Of a stretch of 64,000 nt of DNA, positions 1 through 7,948 are shown one piece after another. A program made the position numbers and the translations under genes. Position 1 is the first letter of the stretch; each line of letters opens with the position of its first letter. Source of the stretch: Crossiella sp. CA-258035 (GTDB taxonomy: Bacteria; Actinomycetota; Actinomycetes; Mycobacteriales; Pseudonocardiaceae); contig NZ_CP116413.1 of the NCBI RefSeq assembly GCF_030064675.1, forward strand, positions 4,186,001 through 4,250,000. Reading direction: 5' to 3'. The notes under the pieces are model-generated. The model was not told the origin of the DNA and searched no databases. It was given only the letters and a program-made list of their open reading frames with translations.

Positions 1-123
1 GTGCGCCGGCCGGGACACCGACCCGCGCTACGACCCCCGACGACTGGTGGAACTTCTGCTCAGAGGCTTGGCGACATGCTCCGGGACTGCAACCAGGTGA
101 GCTGCGCACACCGTCTTGCCGGT

Positions 124-594
124 ATGCGGAGGTTATTGCTGGCGCTGGCCGGGCTGGCCGTGCTCACCGGCTGTGGCGGTCCGGGCGGCGTTGCCTGTCC
201 GGCGATGGCCGCCCGGGCGGGCATCGGTCTGGAGATCGAGGCGCCGCTGGCCGCCAAGGTCGCCAAGGCCACGCTGGACGGCAAGGACGTGGTGCTGGAC
301 GAGTCCACCGCGGCCGTGCCCTCGACCTGCCCGAGCGGGAAACCGGAGCAAGCCTGTTCGGCCCAGCTGGTCCGCACCGGGGCGAAGAACGGCTTCCTCG
401 ACCAGGCGGGGCTGAAGCTGGAGCCGATGCGGCTCAGCCTCCGGCTCACCGACGCCGCGGGCGTGGTGCTGGTGGAGCAGGACGTTCAGCTCACGCCGAA
501 GGAGGTCTTCCCGGCCGGTGCGCACTGCGGCGGCGGTCAACCGCAGGCCGGGGTGATCGTCGCGGCCGACGGCGCCGTGCGCCAGCGGCCTTGA
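124..594 (+). CDS. Small secreted lipoprotein, unknown function
   Basis: A 156-residue protein starting with a positively charged Met-Arg-Arg, a short hydrophobic stretch and a lipobox-like LTGC at about residues 14-17, so it is probably exported and lipid-anchored. The ATG at 124 is chosen because the open frame upstream to position 1 lacks any signal-like sequence and would bury the signal peptide. The mature part has four further cysteines, which could form disulfides outside the cell. I recognise no catalytic motif or family. The frame is open to the window edge, but the upstream part looks non-coding. Confidence 0.7.
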   Translation: MRRLLLALAGLAVLTGCGGPGGVACPAMAARAGIGLEIEAPLAAKVAKATLDGKDVVLDESTAAVPSTCPSGKPEQACSAQLVRTGAKNGFLDQAGLKLEPMRLSLRLTDAAGVVLVEQDVQLTPKEVFPAGAHCGGGQPQAGVIVAADGAVRQRP

Positions 595-662
595 CACACC
601 TCCCACTGTTCGCGCAGATCGGTGGCGTCCGGCCGTCCTTTTCGGACACCACGACCAGCGCT

Positions 663-1043
663 CTAGCCGCGCTTGTCCGCCTCTTCCTTCAGCCGGGCCG
701 CCTCGCGACGCACCTCGGCCTGGGTGGCGCGCTCCTGCTGGAGCCACTCCGGGTTCTCCGTCTTCAGCGCCTCCACCTCGGCGGTGGTGAGCGCCTCGGT
801 GATGCCGCCGCGGGCCAGGCCGCCGATGGAGATGCCCAGCTTGAGGGCGAGGATGGGCCGCGGGTGCGGGCCGTTGCGGCGCAGCTCGCGGAGCCACTCC
901 GGCGGGTCGGTCTGCAGGGCGTTGAGCTCATCGCGCGAGACGACACCCTCCTGGAACTCAGCCGGGGTGGCCGGGAGGTACACGCCCAGCTTCTTCGCCG
1001 CGGTCGCGGGCTTCATCGTCTGGGAGGTCTTGCGCGGTGTCAT
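663..1043 (-). CDS. DUF5997 family protein
   Basis: A 126-residue soluble, charged protein starting MTPRKTSQTMKPATAAKKLG. The sequence matches the actinobacterial DUF5997 family as I remember it, including two WLxE/WLQQ-type segments and a lysine/glutamate-rich C-terminal helix. No enzyme motif is visible. It is divergently transcribed from the LysR-substrate-domain gene, with only 33 bases between the two starts, and this pairing recurs in actinobacteria. The two probably share a promoter region. Function is unknown; a regulatory or chaperone-like partnership with the neighbour is only an inference. Confidence 0.8.
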   Translation of the reverse strand: MTPRKTSQTMKPATAAKKLGVYLPATPAEFQEGVVSRDELNALQTDPPEWLRELRRNGPHPRPILALKLGISIGGLARGGITEALTTAEVEALKTENPEWLQQERATQAEVRREAARLKEEADKRG

Positions 1044-1076
1044 GTGCCCAGGATATCGGCCGGTAATCTGCACACC

Positions 1077-1796
1077 GTGACTGGTTCGGACACCCCCTCG
1101 TCGTTCCGCCTCGGCTACGTCCCCGGCACGACCCCGGCCAAGTGGGTGCGAACCTGGCAGGAGCGCCTGCCCGACGTGCCGCTGAGCCTGGTTCCGGTGC
1201 CCGCCGCCGGGGCCGCTGAGCTGCTGCGCGCGGCCGCGGCGGACGCGGTGCTGCTGCGGCTGCCGGTGGACCGGGACGGGCTGCACGCCATCCCGCTCTA
1301 CACCGAGACCACCGTGGTCGTGCTGCCCAAGGAGCACCCGTTCACCGAGGGTGCGGAGATCTCGTCTGTGCAGCTGGAGGAGGCCATCGTGCTGCACCCG
1401 CTGGACGACACCCTGGACTGGACCGCCCCGCCCGGCCATCCCGCGCGGGAGCGGCCGGAGACCACCGCGATGGCGGTCGAGCTGGTCGCCGCGGGGGTGG
1501 GGCTGCTGGTGGTGCCGCAGTCGCTGGCCCGGCTGCACCACCGCAAGGACCTCACCTTCCGCCCGCTGACCGACGCCCCGGCCTCGCAGGTCGCGCTGGC
1601 CTGGCTGGAGGACGCGGGGACCGAGCTGACCGAGCAGTTCATCGGGATCGTGCGGGGCCGAACGGTCAACAGCACCCGCGGCGTGCCGCAGCCCCCGGCC
1701 CCGGCGAAGCAGAAGAAACCGGCGCGGACCCAGGTCGTGCGGCGGGACACCAACCGCGGTGGTGGCCGGAACCGGAAACCTCGGCGCAGCAGGTAA
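1077..1796 (+). CDS. LysR substrate-binding-domain protein lacking the HTH domain
   Basis: A 239-residue protein (GTG start at 1077) that begins directly in a periplasmic-binding-fold LysR effector domain: FRLGYVPG opens it, and VVVLPKEHP and GVGLLVVPQS are typical later segments. The usual N-terminal winged helix-turn-helix of about 60 residues is absent. The tail from about residue 205 is very basic, rich in Lys/Arg/Gly and ending RKPRRSR, and could bind nucleic acid. The longer open frame reaching back to 591 is antisense to DUF5997 and is not believed. Divergent from DUF5997. Likely a ligand-sensing partner rather than a classical LysR activator. Confidence 0.75.
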   Translation: MTGSDTPSSFRLGYVPGTTPAKWVRTWQERLPDVPLSLVPVPAAGAAELLRAAAADAVLLRLPVDRDGLHAIPLYTETTVVVLPKEHPFTEGAEISSVQLEEAIVLHPLDDTLDWTAPPGHPARERPETTAMAVELVAAGVGLLVVPQSLARLHHRKDLTFRPLTDAPASQVALAWLEDAGTELTEQFIGIVRGRTVNSTRGVPQPPAPAKQKKPARTQVVRRDTNRGGGRNRKPRRSR

Positions 1797-1857
1797 CACC
1801 TGTGGGCGAGAACACCAAACCTGGGGCAAACCGCCGGGCGTGGGTACGTTGGGCCGG

Positions 1858-2427
1858 GTGCGTACCCAGATCGGCCTGCTGCTGGCCCTGATGCTCGCGG
1901 TGGCCGCGGTGGCGACACTGGGCGCGACCGGCCAGGTGACCTTCGTCAACGACCCGATCACCGGCAAGCCGCTCGCCCTGGTCGAAGGCATCCCCGGCCC
2001 GGAGAAGGGCCCGCCCTGCCAGCTGGACCAGCGCTACGTCGACGAGCAGCCCGAGGGCCTGCGTGATGATGTGGCCGCGGCCTGGCAGCGGTTGCGGGAC
2101 AAGGCCGCGGCGGCGAACGTGAAGCTCTGCGTGCAGGACGGCAAGCGCAGCGTCGGTCAGCAGGAGCGGGAGTTCGCCGACGCGGTGCGCCGCTTCGGCA
2201 CCAGGGAGCTGGCCGCCAAGTACGTGCTGCCGCCGGAGAAGTCCATGCACGTCAAGGGAATCGCGGTGGACATCCAGCCGATCGCCTCCGCGGTCTGGGT
2301 GGAGCGCAACGGCCGCGAGGTGGGCTGGTGCCGCCGGTACGCCAACGAGCAGTGGCACTTCGAGTACGACCCGGGCTACGTGACCGCGGGCTGCCCCGCG
2401 CTGCTGCCCAGCGCCACCGGCAGCTGA
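1858..2427 (+). CDS. M15 family D-alanyl-D-alanine carboxypeptidase-like peptidase
   Basis: A 189-residue exported protein with an N-terminal hydrophobic segment (about residues 5-24), then a VanY/M15-type zinc peptidase domain. The zinc ligands are visible as H131 and D138 in SMHVKGIAVDI and H167 in EQWHFEY, with E164 as the likely catalytic base. This is the M15 pattern SxHxxGxAxD followed by ExWH. It should trim D-Ala-D-Ala or related peptides of peptidoglycan at the cell surface. GTG at 1858 is chosen because the signal anchor follows at once. Two cysteine pairs may form disulfides. It stands alone between the LysR-like gene and a convergent GNAT gene. Confidence 0.8.
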   Translation: MRTQIGLLLALMLAVAAVATLGATGQVTFVNDPITGKPLALVEGIPGPEKGPPCQLDQRYVDEQPEGLRDDVAAAWQRLRDKAAAANVKLCVQDGKRSVGQQEREFADAVRRFGTRELAAKYVLPPEKSMHVKGIAVDIQPIASAVWVERNGREVGWCRRYANEQWHFEYDPGYVTAGCPALLPSATGS

Positions 2428-2433
2428 CCGCGC

Positions 2434-3375
2434 TCAGCTCTTGATCAGCGGCGCGTCCCGGCACAGCTCCCGGAACCCGACGCCGTAGAACAGCCCGCGC
2501 GCCCTGGGATGCCCCGGCGCGCCCAGGCAGGCGACCGTCATGTGGGTGGCCCCCGCCGCCCGCGCCAGGTGCATCCCGTGCAGCAGCATCGCCCTGGCCA
2601 GTCCCAGCCGCCGGTAGCCAGGGTGCGTGCCGACCGGCTCGAACTCGGCGGTCTTGTTCACCTCGTCGAGCCACATGATCGTCGAGGCCGCCATGGTGCC
2701 GTCCGGCGCTTCCACCAGGACGTGCAGGTCGCCACGGTACGGCGCGGTCCGCCGGACGCCCTGGTAGCTCTCGGCGGTGTAGGTGGTGGGAGCCCAGGCG
2801 TCCACGTGGGCCTGGACGGCGGCCTCCGGGCCAGCTTCTTCGGCGGTGCGGAAGCGGAATCCCGGTGGCAGCACCGGCGCTTCGAGGTCGGTGAGGTCGC
2901 GCTCGTTGAGCTGGGTCCAGTCGCCGGTGTCGCCGAGCGCCGCGGCGTCGGGCTGGTAGCCGTGCGCGGCCCACCGGGTCAGGGCGTGCTCGTCGGCGGC
3001 GCTGGGCAGCACCGTGCGCTCGAGGCCAGCCGCCGTGCGGTCGTACCAGTCGATCACCTCGTCGACCAGCGCGGCGTGCTCGGGGTGGACCTGGTAGGCC
3101 AGGTAGGCCCCGGTGATGTCCCTGACCGAGCCGTCATTGCGCCTGACCTGGCGCGGCAGGTGCGCCCAGCCCCAGGCCACCAGCTCTCCCTCGGCGAACC
3201 ACAGTTCACGCGGCCAGCTCGCGCCGTCGGCGGCGTGGCCCTTGCCCCAGTTCCAGGCCAGCTCACCGTAGGCGGCGTCGCTGTTCACCAGGTCGGGGCG
3301 GAGGGCGGTGACCCGCTGGGCCAGGCCCTGCATGAGCCGCACGTCCTCGGCGGTCATCAGCTCCAGGTTCGCCAT
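2434..3375 (-). CDS. GNAT family N-acetyltransferase, tandem-domain size
   Basis: A 313-residue cytoplasmic protein with the length of a double GNAT fold. The C-terminal half holds the acetyl-CoA binding motif V(G)THPGYRRLGLARAML, the GNAT motif A loop (Q/RxxGxG/A), and a typical last strand, LFYGVGFRE. The N-terminal half looks like a degenerate GNAT domain. The ATG at 3375 lies 33 bases from the divergent thioesterase-like gene. The substrate is not apparent; relatives include mycothiol synthase-like and antibiotic acetyltransferase-like proteins, but I see no basis for a specific name. Confidence 0.8.
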   Translation of the reverse strand: MANLELMTAEDVRLMQGLAQRVTALRPDLVNSDAAYGELAWNWGKGHAADGASWPRELWFAEGELVAWGWAHLPRQVRRNDGSVRDITGAYLAYQVHPEHAALVDEVIDWYDRTAAGLERTVLPSAADEHALTRWAAHGYQPDAAALGDTGDWTQLNERDLTDLEAPVLPPGFRFRTAEEAGPEAAVQAHVDAWAPTTYTAESYQGVRRTAPYRGDLHVLVEAPDGTMAASTIMWLDEVNKTAEFEPVGTHPGYRRLGLARAMLLHGMHLARAAGATHMTVACLGAPGHPRARGLFYGVGFRELCRDAPLIKS

Positions 3376-3408
3376 GGCGCGGCACTGTACGGGCTTAGAC
3401 TGCCTCGT

Positions 3409-4218
3409 ATGGGGGATTTTCAGAGCGCGACCGCGGTGGCCCGGCGGGCCGGCACACAGGACTTCGACGTGGTGCTGGACCAGGGCTGGGGGCTGGAGGA
3501 CATCCCCAACGGCGGCTACCTGCTCGCCGTGCTCGGCCGCGCGGCCACCGAGCTGGCCGGACAGACGCATCCGCACGTCACCGCGATCAGCGGTTCCTTC
3601 CTCCAGCGCGGTGCGCCCGGACCTGCGGTGGTCAGCGCCGAGGTGCTGCGGGCAGGCCGCGGCGTGACCCAGGTGCGGGCCAGGCTCAGCCAGGACGGGC
3701 TGCCCAGGGTGGAAGCGCTGATCACCCTGGGGCGGCTCAGTGATGACGACCCGTATTGGTCGGCTTCGAAGCCGGTGGCGCTGCCGCCGCTGGCGGAGTG
3801 CCCGCGCTCGCCAGTGGCAGACCAGCGCGGCGGGCTGCGGATCCACCTCCTGGAGCAGGTCGAGCAGTACCTCGACCCAGCCGGTCTCGGCTTCCTGACC
3901 GGCAACCCCGGCGGCCGGGCCGAGCTGGCCGGGTGGCTGCGGCTGGCCGACGGGTCGGACTGGGACCCGCTGAGCCTGGTGCTCGCCCTGGACTGCCTGC
4001 CGCCGGTGACCTACGACCTCGGCGTGTACGGCTGGGCGCCGACCGTGCAGCTGTCCGCCTACCTCCGCGCGCTGCCCGCGCCGGGACCGATCCGGCTGCG
4101 GGCCGCGGCGGCGGAGCTCGGCAACGGCCACGTCGATGTGACCGTTGCCGCCTGGGACAGCAAGGACCGGCTGGTCGCCCAGGGCACCCAGATCGCCTCG
4201 GTGCGGCTGCCCGGCTGA
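3409..4218 (+). CDS. Acyl-CoA thioesterase-like (TesB/double hotdog) protein
   Basis: A 269-residue soluble protein starting ATG at 3409. The organisation fits the actinobacterial TesB-type double-hotdog thioesterase family: an N-terminal hotdog with IPNGGYLLAVLGRA, then SGSFLQRGAPGPAVV, and a second hotdog with PVTYDLGVYGWAPTVQLSAYLRA and a terminal strand on GTQIASVRLPG. It would hydrolyse acyl-CoA thioesters in the cytoplasm. Divergent from the GNAT gene, with only 33 bases between the starts, so the two may be co-regulated. Substrate chain length cannot be read from the sequence. Confidence 0.75.
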   Translation: MGDFQSATAVARRAGTQDFDVVLDQGWGLEDIPNGGYLLAVLGRAATELAGQTHPHVTAISGSFLQRGAPGPAVVSAEVLRAGRGVTQVRARLSQDGLPRVEALITLGRLSDDDPYWSASKPVALPPLAECPRSPVADQRGGLRIHLLEQVEQYLDPAGLGFLTGNPGGRAELAGWLRLADGSDWDPLSLVLALDCLPPVTYDLGVYGWAPTVQLSAYLRALPAPGPIRLRAAAAELGNGHVDVTVAAWDSKDRLVAQGTQIASVRLPG

Positions 4219-4219
4219 G

Positions 4220-6454
4220 CTACACCAGCTGCTCCTGCTCGACGAGTCCGGTCAGCGCCGAGGGCAGCGGGCCCTGGTGCAGCACGCCGAGCCGCTGGGT
4301 GGCGCGGGTGAGGGCCACGTAGAGCTCGGCCGCGCCGCGCGGGCCGTCGTCGAGGATCCGGTCCGGGTCCACCACCAGCACGGCGTCGAACTCCAGGCCC
4401 TTGGTCTCCGAGGCGGGCACCGTGCCCGGCACCCCCGGCGGGCCGATCACCACGCTGGTGCCCTCCCGGTCCGCCTCTTCGCGGACGAACTCCTCGATGG
4501 CGGCGGCCAGCTCGTCGCCGGTGACCCGGCGGGACCACGGCCGCACGCCGCAGGACCGGACCGACTCCGGCGGCTGGACCTCCGGCGCGAACTGGGCCAG
4601 CACGGACGCGGCCACGGTCATGATCTCCGCGGGGGTGCGGTAGTTCACCGTCAGCGACCGGTAGACCCAGCGGCCCGGCACGTACCGGTCGAGCATCTCG
4701 CCCCAGGAGTTCGCCCCGGCGGGCGAGCGGCGCTGGGCGAGGTCGCCGACGATGGTGAACGAGCGGCCTGGGCAGCGCCGCATCAGGACTCGCCAGTCCA
4801 TTTCGGACAGTTCCTGGGCCTCGTCGACGACCACGTGCCGGTAGGTCCAGTCCCGGTCCGCGGCGGCGCGTTCGGCCAGGGTGCGGGTGTCCCGCTCGAC
4901 GAAGCGGTCGGCCAGGTCCGTGTTGTAGAGCATGTCGTGGGCGAAGAGGTGGTCCTCGTCGTCCATCGAGTCCTCGCGGCGCACCAGCATGTCCAGCACC
5001 TTGCCGGCGTACTCGGCCTCGGCCTTGCGCGCCCGCTCGGCGGCCTGCTCAGCCGCCAGGTCCGCGGCCTTGTCCCGGCCCAGTAGGTCGACCAGCTCGT
5101 CCAACAGCGGCACGTCCGAGACGGTCCAGGCCGCGCCGTCGGCCCGCCACAGCGCCTGGTCCCCGCCCGCGGCGCGCAGCCGTTCGCGGGAGGAGAGCAG
5201 CGAGGACAGCAGGGACTCCGGGGTGAGCAGCGGCCAGAGCTCCTGGAGGGTGGCGGTGAAGGTCTCGTTCGCCATTAGCTGCTTGGTCAGGTCCCGCCGC
5301 AGCTGCTCCCACTCCTTGCGGTTCTCCCTGGTCAGCCAGCCCTTGCCGATCCGGGTGATGGCGCGTTCGGTGAGCGCCCAGGTGAGGATCTCGACGAACT
5401 TCACCCTGGCCTCGTTGTGCGGCTGCCCGGTCGCGCGCGCCTCGTCCCTGGCCCACTCGGCGACCCCGGCGTCGATCCGCATGGTGACGTCGTCCAGGTC
5501 GACGGTCACCGGCTCCTCGGGCAGCCGCTGCCGGTCCGCGATCGCCGCGCTCAGCACGTCGACGATCGTGAGGGAACCCTTGAGCCGGGCCACCTCCGGG
5601 CCGTCCTCGGCGGTGACGTTCAGGCCGGGCACCAGGCTGCCCGCGGTCATGAACACCGCGTCGGTCTCGCCGAGGGAGGGCAGCACCCGGCCGATGTGGT
5701 TGAGGAAGGCCGGGTTGGGGCCGATCACCAGCACGCCGTGGCGTTCCATCCGCTCACGCTGGGTGTAGAGCAGGTAGGCGACCCGGTGCAGCGCCACCAC
5801 GGTCTTGCCGGTGCCGGGCCCGCCCTCGATCACCACCACGCCGGGGTGGTCCAGCCGGATGATCTCGTCCTGCTCGGCCTGGATGGTGGCCACGATGTCG
5901 CGCATGCCCTCACCGCGCGGCGCGTTCACCGCGGCCAGCAGCGCCGCGTCCCCGCTCTGCGCGCCGTCGGGGCGGCCCAGCACCTCGTCGGTGAAGGAGA
6001 GCACCTCGCGGCCCCTGGTGTGGAACTGGCGGCGCCTGCGGATGTTCTCCGGGTTCGCGCCGGTGGCCGTGTAGAACGCGCGTGCCGCCGGGGCCCGCCA
6101 GTCCACCAGCACCGGGGTGTAGTCGTTGTCCTCGTCGAACAGCCCGATCCGGCCGATGTAGGCGTGCTCGCCGGAGAGGCTGTCCAACCGGCCGAAGCAG
6201 AGCCCGTTGTCGGCCACGGACAGCCGCTTGACCTCCCTGGCCTGCGCGCGCACCTCGACATCCCGCTCCATCGGGCTACCGCCGGTGCCGCCCAGCGCCG
6301 CGGTGTACCCCTCCTGCGCGCGCGTCCGCAGCTCGTCCAGCCGCTCGTAGAGACCGGCGACGTAGTCCCGCTCGGAGCGCAGTTCCTCGTCGTAACCCTG
6401 AATGGACAAATACCCCTCACAACTGCCGAACTGGACTTCGGTGGCACTTTTCAC
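4220..6454 (-). CDS. helR: RNA polymerase-protecting/recycling ATPase HelR (HelD-like)
   Basis: A 744-residue UvrD/Rep-like superfamily 1 ATPase without a nucleic-acid-processing context. It has an N-terminal helical coiled-coil arm (residues about 20-50), a Walker A GGPGTGKT at 211-218, and SF1 motifs such as VVVDEAQELSEMDW and LYVALTRATQ. HelD/HelR proteins insert arms into RNA polymerase channels and release it; HelR is known to displace rifamycins from RNA polymerase. The GTG start at 6454 overlaps the stop of the glycosyltransferase gene (GTGA), so the two are translationally coupled; a TTG at 6409 is an alternative start. The upstream rifamycin-associated element supports the HelR rather than plain HelD assignment. 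Confidence 0.88.
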   Translation of the reverse strand: MKSATEVQFGSCEGYLSIQGYDEELRSERDYVAGLYERLDELRTRAQEGYTAALGGTGGSPMERDVEVRAQAREVKRLSVADNGLCFGRLDSLSGEHAYIGRIGLFDEDNDYTPVLVDWRAPAARAFYTATGANPENIRRRRQFHTRGREVLSFTDEVLGRPDGAQSGDAALLAAVNAPRGEGMRDIVATIQAEQDEIIRLDHPGVVVIEGGPGTGKTVVALHRVAYLLYTQRERMERHGVLVIGPNPAFLNHIGRVLPSLGETDAVFMTAGSLVPGLNVTAEDGPEVARLKGSLTIVDVLSAAIADRQRLPEEPVTVDLDDVTMRIDAGVAEWARDEARATGQPHNEARVKFVEILTWALTERAITRIGKGWLTRENRKEWEQLRRDLTKQLMANETFTATLQELWPLLTPESLLSSLLSSRERLRAAGGDQALWRADGAAWTVSDVPLLDELVDLLGRDKAADLAAEQAAERARKAEAEYAGKVLDMLVRREDSMDDEDHLFAHDMLYNTDLADRFVERDTRTLAERAAADRDWTYRHVVVDEAQELSEMDWRVLMRRCPGRSFTIVGDLAQRRSPAGANSWGEMLDRYVPGRWVYRSLTVNYRTPAEIMTVAASVLAQFAPEVQPPESVRSCGVRPWSRRVTGDELAAAIEEFVREEADREGTSVVIGPPGVPGTVPASETKGLEFDAVLVVDPDRILDDGPRGAAELYVALTRATQRLGVLHQGPLPSALTGLVEQEQLV

Positions 6455-7653
6455 GCGTTGAGCAGCAGCGACGCGGCCACGGCTGCCCCGTCAGTGCGGA
6501 TCTTGCCCGCCAGGGCGCGGGCCCTGGCGCTGGTCTCCTTCTCGAGGATCGAGCGCAGCGCGCCGGAGAGCGACTCGAAGGTCGGCACCGGACCGTCGTG
6601 CGCCGCGCCCACGCCCAGCTCGGCGACCCGGCGGGCCCAGTACGGCTGGTCCCCGCGCTGCGGCACCACCACCTGCGGCACCCCGCCGCAAGCGGCCGTG
6701 GTCGTGGTGCCCGCGCCGCCGTGGTGCACCACCGCGGCCACCCGCCCGAACAGCGCCTGCTGGTTGACCTCGCCGACCACGAAGCAGTCTGCCAGGTCTT
6801 CCACCAGGCCCAGATCGGCCCAGCCGCTGCCCAGGACCACCCGGCGGCCCTGCGCGCGCACCGCGTCCACCACGACCCCGGCCAGGTCGGGCGCGGCGAG
6901 CATGGGCATGCTGCCGAAGCCCACGTACACCGGCGGCTCACCCGCCTCCAGGAACGCCGTCAGCTCAGCCGACAGCGGCCGGTCGTCCGGCAGCAGCCAC
7001 GCGCCGGTCTGCACCACGTCCAGGTCGCCGGGCTGCCACGGGTCCAGCACCGGGTCCGAGGCCAGCCAGGGCCGCTTGCCGAGCACGTAGTCCCGCACGC
7101 TGGGCACCGGCGGCAGGCCGTGGGCGGCCCGGTTGTCGTTGAGCGCCGCGCCGAAGAGCGCGTTGACGCTGCGGGCGTTGAACTCCCACAGCTCCCGGTT
7201 GTCCGTGACGCCCTCGGGCAGCGGCCAGCCCGGGTAGGCCATCGGCGGGTGGTGCGGCGAGGGCAGGTCGAGCTGCTGGAAGGTCACCGACACCGCGGGC
7301 ACGCCCAGCTTCTCGGCCACCGACAGCGCACCGGCCGCGGCCGGCATCATCCCGGTGACCACCATCGTGTCGCAGCCCCGCGCCGCCTCGGTCAGCACCT
7401 CGAACTGGGTGGCGATCAGCTCGGCGGCGTAGCGGGGCAGCGAGGAGGGCGGCGGCGCGGCCTTGGTCAGCTCGCGCGCGGACGGGCCGACCGGCGTCAG
7501 CGCCACGCCGGCCCCGGCCAGCCGGTGCGCGAACGCCTCGTCCGGCGGCGCGCACACCCGCACCTCCGCGCCGAGTCCGCGCAACCGCGCCGCGAGCCCC
7601 ACGAGCGGCTCCACGTCCCCGCGTGACCCGTACGTCGACACCAACACTCGCAC
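6451..7653 (-). CDS. rgt: Rifamycin-inactivating-type glycosyltransferase (GT-B, GT1)
   Basis: A 400-residue GT1 glycosyltransferase of the glycopeptide/macrolide type. The N-terminus RVLVSTYGSRGDVEPLVGLA is the acceptor-domain signature, and HHGGAGTTTTA with GVPQVVVPQRGDQPYWA near residues 310-345 is the nucleotide-sugar binding motif. GTG at 7653 is chosen because the GT fold begins immediately; a GGAG lies upstream. It overlaps helR by four bases and has a rifamycin-associated element 58 bases upstream of its start, so the most likely role is glycosylating rifamycins (at the C23 hydroxyl in the known Rgt enzymes). A different macrolide or glycopeptide acceptor cannot be excluded from sequence alone. 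Confidence 0.82.
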   Translation of the reverse strand: MRVLVSTYGSRGDVEPLVGLAARLRGLGAEVRVCAPPDEAFAHRLAGAGVALTPVGPSARELTKAAPPPSSLPRYAAELIATQFEVLTEAARGCDTMVVTGMMPAAAGALSVAEKLGVPAVSVTFQQLDLPSPHHPPMAYPGWPLPEGVTDNRELWEFNARSVNALFGAALNDNRAAHGLPPVPSVRDYVLGKRPWLASDPVLDPWQPGDLDVVQTGAWLLPDDRPLSAELTAFLEAGEPPVYVGFGSMPMLAAPDLAGVVVDAVRAQGRRVVLGSGWADLGLVEDLADCFVVGEVNQQALFGRVAAVVHHGGAGTTTTAACGGVPQVVVPQRGDQPYWARRVAELGVGAAHDGPVPTFESLSGALRSILEKETSARARALAGKIRTDGAAVAASLLLNA

Positions 7654-7694
7654 AGAGCGACTCCATTTCCGCAGGTAACCGGCTTGAGGCGGTG

Positions 7695-7725
7695 ATTGTG
7701 CGGCATGAGTGGGGCCTTGCCGCAA
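7695..7725 (-). promoter_or_regulatory. Candidate promoter of rgt-helR
   Basis: On the minus strand TTGCGG (7725-7720), embedded in the rifamycin-associated element, is followed 19 bases later by CACAAT (7700-7695). The -35 is good and the -10 is a weak 4/6 match, as expected of an inducible promoter. It would give a 5' leader of roughly 35 bases before the GTG at 7653. Confidence 0.45.
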
Positions 7726-7730
7726 GACCC
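7711..7730 (-). promoter_or_regulatory. Rifamycin-associated element (RAE)
   Basis: The minus strand reads GGGTCTTGCGGCAAGGCCCC. The published RAE inverted repeat, as I recall it, is GGGGCTTGCGGCAAGGCCCC, so 19 of 20 positions match. RAEs sit upstream of rifamycin-inactivation and helR genes and are needed for rifamycin induction. Here it lies upstream of rgt-helR. The plus strand of the same element also contains a -35-like TTGCCG. Confidence 0.85.
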
Positions 7731-7745
7731 CCGGTGCGCTATAAG
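7717..7745 (+). promoter_or_regulatory. Strong plus-strand promoter candidate overlapping the RAE
   Basis: TTGCCG (7717-7722), a 17-base spacer and TATAAG (7740-7745) make one of the best sigma70-type promoters visible in the window. It points away from rgt toward furA-katG and starts inside the RAE. Predicted initiation is near 7752, only a few bases before a hairpin with a T-run. Confidence 0.5.
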
Positions 7746-7755
7746 TTGAAGGTGG

Positions 7756-7778
7756 AAAGGAGCGGGCACGCTCCTTTT
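7756..7778 (+). terminator. Hairpin with T-run just after the plus-strand promoter
   Basis: AAAGGAGCG (7756-7764), loop GGCA, CGCTCCTTT (7769-7777), then T. It is a perfect 9-bp stem with a T-rich 3' side, an intrinsic terminator or attenuator shape. No coding sequence ends just upstream on the plus strand, so it more likely attenuates a short leader RNA than terminates an mRNA. From 7779 to the furA promoter at 7914 I see no gene or other signal. Confidence 0.5.
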
Positions 7779-7913
7779 GTGCGTTGAGGGGGACCATCGC
7801 GTCCCGGTTCCGCCGCCACTGCCATGATCACACCGACCGTCCCAGCCGGTTCGACGCCACGCGTCCCGGTTCGCCCGCCCGTGCGTGGCCCACGGCACCC
7901 TCCGGGCGCAAAC

Positions 7914-7942
7914 TTGATTCATTCCAGAAAATGCGCAAGACT
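7914..7942 (+). promoter_or_regulatory. furA promoter/operator, leaderless start
   Basis: TTGATT (7914-7919), 17 bases, AAGACT (7937-7942), then six bases to GTG at 7949. The stretch CTTGATTCATTCCAGAAAA closely resembles, from memory, the mycobacterial furA promoter/operator core (CTTGACTGATTCCAGAAAA). The geometry places the transcription start at the GTG itself, so furA mRNA is probably leaderless, as in mycobacteria. Confidence 0.6.
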
Positions 7943-7948
7943 GCGGCC

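Noticed and set aside
1-123. Upstream continuation of the first open frame to the window edge
   Set aside because: No signal-like or family sequence; a real lipoprotein signal starts at 124.
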